Origin: Ectopseudomonas mendocina
Lineage (GTDB): Bacteria; Pseudomonadota; Gammaproteobacteria; Pseudomonadales; Pseudomonadaceae
Direction: 5' to 3'
NCBI RefSeq assembly: GCF_008041835.1
Contig: NZ_VRYE01000028.1
Span: 1 to 63,056, forward strand
Length of the DNA: 63,056 bases
The notes below the pieces were generated by a model. The model made no database searches and was not told where the DNA came from. It was given only the letters and a program-made list of their open reading frames with translations. A program made the position numbers and the translations under genes. This document shows positions 57,299-63,056 of this stretch, in pieces; the stretch's first letter is position 1; every line of letters begins with the position of its first letter.

Positions 57299-58693
57299 AT
57301 GAAGCGTTTCGACTCTATGCAGTTCTCCCCTCCGGCTCGTGGCAAGAGGATCTGTTTGGCGCTCACCGGCGCGTTGGTTCTGGCAAGCGGCGTGGCCTGG
57401 GGCCAACTGGGCTACCAGACCAGCGGCAACGTCATCGGCGATGACGTCATGTACTCCATCGGCGGCGGCAGCGCCGTTTCGATGGGTCGCGCAGCCGGCA
57501 TGCGCTCGCTCGGCGTGGGTGTCGGCTGGAACAGCAATCTGATCTGCGGTGACATGAGCATCCAGACCACGTTGAAAAATCAGCTCAACGGCGTGACCAA
57601 TGGCTTTCAGCAGATCATGTCCTCGGTGATCCAGAGTGCTACGAGTGCTGTGGCCTCCCTGCCGGCGTTGATCATCCAACGGGCTGATCCGGGCCTCTAC
57701 AACCTGCTCACCAACGGCGTTCTGCAAGCGCGGCTGGATTTCGACCGCTCGAAGCTGACGTGCCGCGCCATGGCCGAAAAGATGGCCGAAACGGCCGGCG
57801 GCCAGCTCGGCTGGAGCCAGATGGCAGAGGGGTTGGCACTGCGCGATGCTGTTTCGAGCACGGATGCCGTCTCGGCCGTCGAGCAAGCCGAGACGCGCCG
57901 TGGCAACGACGGCGTGCCTTGGGTCGGGGGAAGCAATGCCGGCGGCTCCGGTCAGCCCGCGATCAAGGTGGTCGGCGACGTCACCCGCGCGGGCTACAAC
58001 CTGGTCAATGGCCGCGGTGTGACCGACACATCGGCAATCGCACCGGCAAGTTGCGCGAGCCTGTCGTGCCAGACCTGGACCACGCCGCAAGCGGCCGTCG
58101 AGTGGGCGACGCGGGTGCTCGGCGAGAAGGAGCAGCGCACCTGCGACGCCTGCACCAAGACGGAGACGGTGCCCGGCGTCGGGCTGACGCCGCTGATCCA
58201 GGATGAGTACGATGCCAAGCTGCAGGCGCTCCAGGACCTGGTCTCCAAGGCGAAGAACACGACGCCCGAAAACCTGCGCGAGGCCGGCAGCGCGTCGCTG
58301 CCCATCACACGCGGAGTGATCGAGGCACTGCGCGACGAGCCGGACCAGCACCTGCTGTCGCAGCGCCTGGCGTCCGAGGTTGCGCTGGCGTCGGTGCTGG
58401 AGAAAGCGCTACTGCTGCAACGCACGCTGCTGACCGGCAAGAAAGAGCCCAACGTGGCGGCCAACCAGCTCGCCGTGGAAGCTGTGAACCACGAGAGCGA
58501 CACGCTCGATCGCGAGATCCGCAACCTCAAGACCGAGCTGGAGCTGCGCCGGGAGCTGGCAAACAATTCGCCCATGGCGATCATCCAGCGCCACGGCACG
58601 CGCGCGGCGGGCTCGCGTGGGATCTACGAAGGCGATCCGGTGCCTGACCGCCTCGATCAGTTGCAGAAGGGCAATCCGGGAGGCCGGCCATGA
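57299..58693 (+). CDS. TIGR03755 TraH-like protein
   Basis: 464 residues with a signal peptide (LALTGALVLASGVAWGQ). LGYQTSGNVIGDDVMYSIGGGSAVSM opens the mature protein. The cysteine pairs LTCRAMAEKM, ASCASLSCQTW and RTCDACTKTETV and the C-terminal helical part (VNHESDTLDREIRNLKTELEL) fit TIGR03755 (PFL_4711-like), the TraH counterpart. It probably acts in pilus extension or mating pair stabilisation. It overlaps the next gene by four bases. Confidence 0.9.
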   Translation: MKRFDSMQFSPPARGKRICLALTGALVLASGVAWGQLGYQTSGNVIGDDVMYSIGGGSAVSMGRAAGMRSLGVGVGWNSNLICGDMSIQTTLKNQLNGVTNGFQQIMSSVIQSATSAVASLPALIIQRADPGLYNLLTNGVLQARLDFDRSKLTCRAMAEKMAETAGGQLGWSQMAEGLALRDAVSSTDAVSAVEQAETRRGNDGVPWVGGSNAGGSGQPAIKVVGDVTRAGYNLVNGRGVTDTSAIAPASCASLSCQTWTTPQAAVEWATRVLGEKEQRTCDACTKTETVPGVGLTPLIQDEYDAKLQALQDLVSKAKNTTPENLREAGSASLPITRGVIEALRDEPDQHLLSQRLASEVALASVLEKALLLQRTLLTGKKEPNVAANQLAVEAVNHESDTLDREIRNLKTELELRRELANNSPMAIIQRHGTRAAGSRGIYEGDPVPDRLDQLQKGNPGGRP

Positions 58694-59046
58694 GCCCGAT
58701 GCGTGCGGCCTGGCTGCGCCCGCGCTGGCTGTTCAGCCGGCGCGCAGCAAAGGCGCTGCTGTGGACGGTGGTACTCGCGGCCGTCGCCGTGTGCGCCAAC
58801 ATCGTTGGCATCTACCTCGTCGGAAGCGTCGCAGGCTGGGAGCGTTGGCTGGCGGCAGCAGCGGGCTACTTCCTGGTCTGGCGGCTGTGCCTGTACGGCG
58901 CGACGGCCTACGGCTGGGTCTGGATGCGTCGCCGACTGCTGGCGCGCGAGGACGACGCGCAAGCGCGGCGCCGCCTGGTGCGCAGCGAGATCGCCGGCGT
59001 CGTTGCCATCGTGGCGCTTGAAGCCAGCCTGTTGATGCAGGGCTGA
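58690..59046 (+). CDS. Small integral membrane protein of the T4SS operon
   Basis: 118 residues, Arg-rich at the start (MRAAWLRPRWLFSRRAAKAL), with three membrane segments at about 22-42, 48-68 and 98-116. The gene lies in an ATGA overlap with the TraH-like gene and 15 bases before traG, a constant position in this family of elements. No domain or motif suggests a reaction. Confidence 0.8.
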   Translation: MSPMRAAWLRPRWLFSRRAAKALLWTVVLAAVAVCANIVGIYLVGSVAGWERWLAAAAGYFLVWRLCLYGATAYGWVWMRRRLLAREDDAQARRRLVRSEIAGVVAIVALEASLLMQG

Positions 59047-59061
59047 GGGGAGATCCGAGCC

Positions 59062-60582
59062 ATGACGCTTTTCGCGACCGACTACCTGGAGTACTACCTG
59101 ACCCTGGTTTCCTGGATCGTCAACAACGGCATCTGGGCGGTACTGGTATCCAGCGGGGTATTCGCACTGCCCTTCGTGGCGATCATCGTGCAGGAATGGC
59201 TCAAGGCCCGTGGGGAGGGTGCAGACGAAGGCAATAAGGGCGTGCTCTCGGCCGCACGCATTGAGAACCGGGTGTTCGTCGCCATCGTGGTCGTGATGTT
59301 CGCCGGCATCCCCTTCATCGACGTGGACCTCAACACCATTCAGTACGACAGCTCGCGCTCGGCTCAATGCCAGGTCAGCGTGCCGCAGCCCACGGATACC
59401 GGCTGGTCCCAGTCCTTCAGCACCATCAACAACCAGAGTGCCAAGGTGCCGGTCTGGTGGGCATTCATGCACGCGCTCTCGCGCGCCGTCACCAGTGCCT
59501 CGGTGGCAGCGATCCCGTGCGGAACAGACCTGCGACAGATGCGCATGGAGATCGACGCTACCCGCATCAACGACCCGGTGCTGGCTCAGGAAGTGGCCGA
59601 TTTCACACACGACTGCTACGGGCCAGCACGCGCTAAATTGTTCATGGCGCGACCGGAGCTGGACGAAGCTCAAATGAACGACGTGACATGGATCGGTTCG
59701 AGGTTTTTCACGGACACCGGCGGCTACTACGACAGCTACCGCTCCAGCACGGCGCGCGAGTCATGGCCCTATGACGACACTCGCGACGCAGGGCTTGCGC
59801 AGGTGGCCAGTGGCGGCGGCTACCCGACTTGCAGGCAGTGGTGGGCCGATGGCAGCAACGGCCTGCGAGCACGGCTGCTGAGCCAGGTGGACCCCAGCCT
59901 GTTGAATCGCTTGGCGGGCTGGGCCGGGTTCCTCAGCCGTACCGAGGTGGACGATTCGGTGGTCCGTACCATCGCGTCACCGCGACAGCAGAAGCTCAAC
60001 CAGGGTTCGGTCTATACCGACTACGGCGGCCAGATCGACAAGACCCTGCCGAACATCGTGACGCGGGCCACGGGGGACGTAGGAATGGCGGTCGGGGCAC
60101 TTGCCGCATTCCCTGCCATGGACGTGGTGCGCCAGGCGCTGCCCATGGTGCTTGCCTTGCTCAAGATGGCGCTGGTCATCTGCATCCCGCTCGTGCTGGT
60201 CGTCGGCACCTATGACCTGAAGACGGTCGTCACCGTCAGCGTCGTGCAGTTCGCGCTGTTCTTCACCGATTTCTGGTTCCAACTCGCTCGCTGGATCGAC
60301 AGCACCATCCTCGATGCGCTCTATGGGTGGGGCTTCGGCTGGAACCGGCCGCACACTAACTTCGATCCGCTGGTGGGGTTGAACAATGCCTTTGGCGACC
60401 TGCTCCTGATGTTCGTCATGGGCACGATGTTCCTGGTCTTGCCGGGTTTTTGGCTTGCGAGCCTTACTTGGGTTGGGATTCGGGCTGGACACGTCATCCA
60501 AGGGCTTTCGGATGGCAGCAAGAGTGCCGGCCAAGCAGGCGGTAAGGGCGCTGGGGCCCTTACCGGAGGTAAGCTGAAGTAG
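59062..60582 (+). CDS. traG: TraG N-terminal-domain mating-pair protein
   Basis: 506 residues. Membrane segments near 10-50, 75-95, about 340-405 (several) and 440-475 frame a long periplasmic region with paired cysteines (SAQCQVSVPQ, IPCGTDLRQM, THDCYGPARAK, TCRQWWAD). It begins MTLFATDYLEYYLTLVSWIVNNGIW, typical of TraG-N. TraG-like proteins stabilise mating pairs; this version lacks the C-terminal entry-exclusion domain of F TraG. The gene ends the T4SS operon and converges with the DUF3742 gene 11 bases on. Confidence 0.9.
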   Translation: MTLFATDYLEYYLTLVSWIVNNGIWAVLVSSGVFALPFVAIIVQEWLKARGEGADEGNKGVLSAARIENRVFVAIVVVMFAGIPFIDVDLNTIQYDSSRSAQCQVSVPQPTDTGWSQSFSTINNQSAKVPVWWAFMHALSRAVTSASVAAIPCGTDLRQMRMEIDATRINDPVLAQEVADFTHDCYGPARAKLFMARPELDEAQMNDVTWIGSRFFTDTGGYYDSYRSSTARESWPYDDTRDAGLAQVASGGGYPTCRQWWADGSNGLRARLLSQVDPSLLNRLAGWAGFLSRTEVDDSVVRTIASPRQQKLNQGSVYTDYGGQIDKTLPNIVTRATGDVGMAVGALAAFPAMDVVRQALPMVLALLKMALVICIPLVLVVGTYDLKTVVTVSVVQFALFFTDFWFQLARWIDSTILDALYGWGFGWNRPHTNFDPLVGLNNAFGDLLLMFVMGTMFLVLPGFWLASLTWVGIRAGHVIQGLSDGSKSAGQAGGKGAGALTGGKLK

Positions 60583-60593
60583 CGCGGCGCCGG

Positions 60594-60959
60594 TCAGTCG
60601 TCGGTGTACAACTCGTGCGACGTATCGTTGTACAGGTTGGGATCGTAGCCCGGCGTCTTGCGCAGTTCGGTGAGGTCGGTGAAAGGCCACTCGTCTTCAT
60701 CCGAGGTATTGGCAGCAGCAGCCCATCCCGCCACCACGACTCCCAACAACACGAGTGCGAACCAGAAGGCGACGTAGAGCAGCGCGCCCAGCACAGCCAG
60801 CTTGACCGCCCACAGCAGCACTGTGGCACCAACCGAAGGCACCCCTTTGACCATCAACCAATTCGATACCCGCCGTTCGCCACGCGCATAGGCACGCCAT
60901 ACACGGCCAAATGCGCGGCCGATACGTTCTGCGGTGCTGGTACGAGTTGTGGTGTTCAT
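60594..60959 (-). CDS. DUF3742 family membrane protein
   Basis: 121 residues from the ATG at 60959 (AGGAG eight bases upstream). A basic N-terminus (STAERIGRAFGRVWRAYARGERRVSNWL) precedes one long hydrophobic region (about 46-82), then an acidic tail ending in TELRKTPGYDPNLYNDTSHELYTDD. This is DUF3742, always found convergent to traG in these elements. Function unknown. Confidence 0.9.
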   Translation of the reverse strand: MNTTTRTSTAERIGRAFGRVWRAYARGERRVSNWLMVKGVPSVGATVLLWAVKLAVLGALLYVAFWFALVLLGVVVAGWAAAANTSDEDEWPFTDLTELRKTPGYDPNLYNDTSHELYTDD

Positions 60960-61043
60960 GGTCGTCTCCTGCTACTGAGGGATGTCTATTCCAGGGTGCT
61001 CCACTTCATTCCGTTTCAGGCTTCAATGTGTTTTCTCGCTGCT

Positions 61044-61676
61044 TCAGGACGCTTCGTCATCCGGTTCCACCGGGCCCGGGTCGGGTTCCACGCCGATGCG
61101 GTAGGTGGCAACGAAACGCGGCCAATCCACATGGTCAACCAGATCGATGTCCTCGATGACGCTGACCTTCGCTCCCGCACGCTCGAACAGGGCGATGCTC
61201 TTGGCGGGATAGTTGTTGCGCGACGGATAGAGCACTCCGTCGAACAGAGGTTGGCCGTCGTCGCCGACCATCGCATGCACCTGAGCGGACACCTGCTGCG
61301 TGTGCGTGTAGTCGCGGCTGGCCAACTGCTCCAGGTTCAGGCCAAAGTAGCCCGCCATGACGCTCGGTGCCGTGAGATCGGCCAGAAGCACGTCGGCCAC
61401 CACCCCTACAGCGCGCACCATCCTGCCCTGGACTTCTTTCAATGCGATCGAGCGCTTCGCGTCATCAAGCCACTGATGCTTGTGAAACACCGACTCCATC
61501 AACGCCGTGGGCAGGTCGCGCCCCAGGTAGAGCACGCCGTAGGCTCGGGCCGGGTCGTCGTAGCGATTGGTGCTGCTGCGACCATAGTACAGCGGGCTGC
61601 CCCGATAGACGACGCGGCTCACATGCTGGAGCAGTTCACCGGCATCGATCAGAAAAGAAGGCAGCTCGTGGTTCAT
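61044..61676 (-). CDS. RES-domain toxin (NAD-degrading type)
   Basis: 210 residues. VVYRGSPLYYGRSSTNRYDDPA and YGVLYLGRDLPTALMESVFHKHQ carry the conserved Arg, Tyr and Glu residues of RES domains, and a Ser/Asn-containing end (LFDGVLYPSRNN) completes the fold. RES toxins such as MbcT degrade NAD+ by phosphorolysis or related reactions. It follows its presumed antitoxin by 12 bases. The pair is a stabilisation module inserted between DUF3742 and the relaxase gene. Confidence 0.88.
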   Translation of the reverse strand: MNHELPSFLIDAGELLQHVSRVVYRGSPLYYGRSSTNRYDDPARAYGVLYLGRDLPTALMESVFHKHQWLDDAKRSIALKEVQGRMVRAVGVVADVLLADLTAPSVMAGYFGLNLEQLASRDYTHTQQVSAQVHAMVGDDGQPLFDGVLYPSRNNYPAKSIALFERAGAKVSVIEDIDLVDHVDWPRFVATYRIGVEPDPGPVEPDDEAS

Positions 61677-61688
61677 GGCAGTCTCGCT

Positions 61689-62315
61689 TCAATGCACCTG
61701 AACGCCCAGCACGTTAAACACGGCCTCGGCCACGGCGTCGATCGTGCCATGCGTCACCGCATCCACCGGCGAGCGACCGCCCAAGCCTTCGAGCGGTTCG
61801 GACAGTGCGCGGTAGATCGTCCAGTGATCGATACCCTCGACCTCCTGAAGCACGGTTTGGGTCAACTGCTGCTTTACCGGGTCGAGCTGCCAGTCGGGCA
61901 GCTTCTGACCGCGCGGCCCCACGTTCAGCGCCAGCAGCCGACGCGCGAGGATGTCCTTGTAGATCTGCTGGCGCGACTTGTCCGCCAGCTTGGCGAACTC
62001 CGCGGGCGGCAGGTTGTGCGGCTGGTTGAAGGTTTCCAGTAGCACCGCACGGCCTCGCTGGACGTCGGTTTCATTCGGTGCCCAGCGCGTGTCGGCGCGC
62101 AGCGCGGCCGCCTTGCGTGCAAGGGCCTGCCCAACGGTCTCCCCCTGCAAGTTGGCGGGCAGTGTTACCGCTTCCACGCGCTCGTGGACGAACGCCTGCA
62201 ACTCGGCCGCGAAAGCCGTGGCATCCCGGATTTCGACGGTATCCGCGAAGCGGCGTACATCTTCCACCGTGACGCGCGGCAGACGGTCGGCAATGAATTC
62301 AATGGCAGTGGGCAT
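61689..62315 (-). CDS. Antitoxin partner of the RES toxin
   Basis: 208 residues from the ATG at 62315; the ATG at 62321 is too close to the GGGAG ribosome binding site. The order (antitoxin first, 12-base gap, RES toxin) and a C-terminal AVTHGTIDAVAEAVFNVLGV-type segment like the Xre/MbcA/ParS toxin-binding domain support the role. KLADKSRQQIYKDILARRLLAL may be part of a helix-turn-helix. It is longer than common RES antitoxins (about 150). A near-consensus promoter with direct repeats precedes it and is presumably autoregulated. Confidence 0.75.
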   Translation of the reverse strand: MPTAIEFIADRLPRVTVEDVRRFADTVEIRDATAFAAELQAFVHERVEAVTLPANLQGETVGQALARKAAALRADTRWAPNETDVQRGRAVLLETFNQPHNLPPAEFAKLADKSRQQIYKDILARRLLALNVGPRGQKLPDWQLDPVKQQLTQTVLQEVEGIDHWTIYRALSEPLEGLGGRSPVDAVTHGTIDAVAEAVFNVLGVQVH

Positions 62316-62348
62316 GGTCATCTCCCAAGTAGGTTTGAGACAGGTTTC

Positions 62349-62377
62349 ACTCTAGTCGCCTTTGTCGCGTTTGTCAA
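62349..62377 (-). promoter_or_regulatory. Sigma-70 promoter of the RES antitoxin operon
   Basis: On the minus strand a consensus -35 TTGACA (62377-62372) and a -10 TAGAGT (62354-62349) are 17 bases apart. The spacer contains GACAAACGCGACAAAGGCGAC, with GACAAA occurring twice nine bases apart, a plausible antitoxin operator. Confidence 0.75.
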
Positions 62378-62632
62378 CTTTGACGCCTAGAAAGCAACCT
62401 ACCCGGCGGAAGCAGCGCCTTCGCAGCATAGACCGAGGCCAGCGCCTGGTCGCCGTCCAATGCATTCGAGCGGGTTCCACATTGACGGTGGAGCCGCGAT
62501 CCAGGCCCCGCTATACCGAAACGGTTAAAGGCCAAAGGGTCGAAATGGCAAGGGAATGGGGTGCAAGGGGAAAGGCCCTACCTCGAAAAGGCCAAAAGGC
62601 CTCCCGGTCGGCCCGTCATTAGGACACCTCAC
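62378..62632. other. Relaxase upstream region with AAAGGCC repeats
   Basis: About 255 bases without a gene before traI. AAAGGCC occurs at about 62527, 62571, 62587 and 62595, the last two as AAAAGGCCAAAAGGCCT just before the relaxase start. Position next to the relaxase gene makes it an oriT candidate, but no nic-site motif can be recognised by eye. Confidence 0.4.
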
Positions 62633-63056
62633 ATGCTCTCCCTGTTCCAGCGAAAACGGCCCCCGGTCGCTGCCGCACCGACGCCATCACCCGTCACCGA
62701 CCTCCCGAAAGGGCTGCTGCGTCCTGAGTCGGCCGCATCGCTGCTGGCCACCCCACGCCGGCAGAAGCTGCTGGAGCACATCTGGCAGCGCACGTCGCTC
62801 TCACACCGGCAATTCGTCACCCTGTACCGCACGCCCCTGGAACGCTACGCCGAACTGGTCCAAGCCTTTCCGGCCTCCGAAGCGCATCACCATGCCTATC
62901 CGGGCGGCATGCTCGACCACGGCCTGGAGATCGTGGCCTACAGCCTGAAACTGCGGCAGTCCCATCTGCTGCCCATCGGTGCCAGTCCCGAAGACCAGGC
63001 GGCGCAGTCCGAAGCCTGGACCGCCGCCGTCGCCTATGCTGCGCTGCTCCACGATA
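62633..63056 (+). CDS. traI: MobH-type relaxase TraI, N-terminal part
   Basis: The frame starts at 62633 (AGGACACCTC upstream) and runs open off the window end; 141 codons are visible. MLSLFQRKRPPVAAAPTPSP, LLATPRRQKLLEHIWQRTSLS and HHHAYPGGMLDHGLEIVAYSLKLRQ contain the TraI_2/MobH signature (Y-P-G-G-M-L-D-H-x-L-E), and AVAYAALLHD has an HD-type metal pair. MobH relaxases nick oriT and lead the strand into the recipient; TIGR03760 is the PFGI-1 version, about 600 residues. Confidence 0.92.
   Translation, partial: MLSLFQRKRPPVAAAPTPSPVTDLPKGLLRPESAASLLATPRRQKLLEHIWQRTSLSHRQFVTLYRTPLERYAELVQAFPASEAHHHAYPGGMLDHGLEIVAYSLKLRQSHLLPIGASPEDQAAQSEAWTAAVAYAALLHD

Noticed and set aside
56279..58351. 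Minus-strand frame of 690 codons antisense to the TraU- and TraH-like genes
   Set aside because: Length is explained by high third-position G+C of the sense genes; composition is dominated by Arg, His and Gln.

Overview
The window is a piece of a Pseudomonas-type chromosome carrying one end and most of the conserved backbone of an integrative and conjugative element (ICE) of the ICEclc/PAGI-2 (PFGI-1-like) family. The host is suggested by the high G+C content, a FadE-type acyl-CoA dehydrogenase next to a PA2817-like gene, and a Gly/Glu tRNA cluster, the arrangement known as the ICEclc/PAGI-2 target in Pseudomonas. The species cannot be fixed from this window.

Layout. 1-2662 is chromosomal: an IS1182-like element has cut a fadE-type gene, followed by a PA2817-like gene and tRNA-Gly and tRNA-Glu on the minus strand. 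At 2706-2723 lies a copy of the tRNA-Gly 3' end, the attachment-site repeat; everything to its right is ICE and runs off the window. A near-consensus sigma-70 promoter (2794-2822) faces outward over the att site. 3557-9272 is the regulatory and maintenance module (bisR, alpA, parA, shi, bisD, bisC, STY4528-type replication gene), and 9603-13728 holds inrR, a DUF3158 gene, ssb and topB. 14651-27548 is a run of fourteen core genes of mostly unknown function (DUF3085, DUF3577, DUF932, DUF3275, a DUF6094-type methyltransferase, a large helicase), most with its own hairpin-rich leader. 32323-38378 encodes PilL-N, TIGR03759, a lytic transglycosylase, TIGR03765, the coupling protein TraD and TIGR03747. 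46606-60582 encodes the MPF-G type IV secretion apparatus up to TraG. 60594-62315 has a DUF3742 gene and a RES/Xre toxin-antitoxin pair, and a MobH relaxase (traI) begins at 62633.

Two cargo islands interrupt the backbone. Between the helicase and pilL are a CoiA-like nuclease gene and a two-gene Gabija system (gajA, gajB). Between TIGR03747 and the T4SS genes are a Rad50-like ATPase, a complete type III CBASS operon (TRIP13-like ATPase, a probable second HORMA protein, HORMA, CD-NTase, NucC), an HTH/PIN toxin-antitoxin pair that appears to lead the same operon, and an IS200-like insertion.

How it works together: by analogy with ICEclc, BisR switches on alpA, and the alpA-parA-shi-bisD-bisC operon makes the BisDC activator of late functions and the ParA/Shi division-arrest pair in a subpopulation of cells. 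Late operons then make the single-strand binding protein, topoisomerase, coupling protein, T4SS and relaxase, while the defence islands protect the host.

The features least explained by known annotation are non-coding: a multi-hairpin element present in four copies with compensatory stem changes; a CTATCCCC-N-GGGGATAG palindrome present three times around inrR-ssb; a TTGTTTG-centred motif before five backbone operons; and a cluster of palindromes with a DnaA box inside the replication gene. All functional claims for these are inference.
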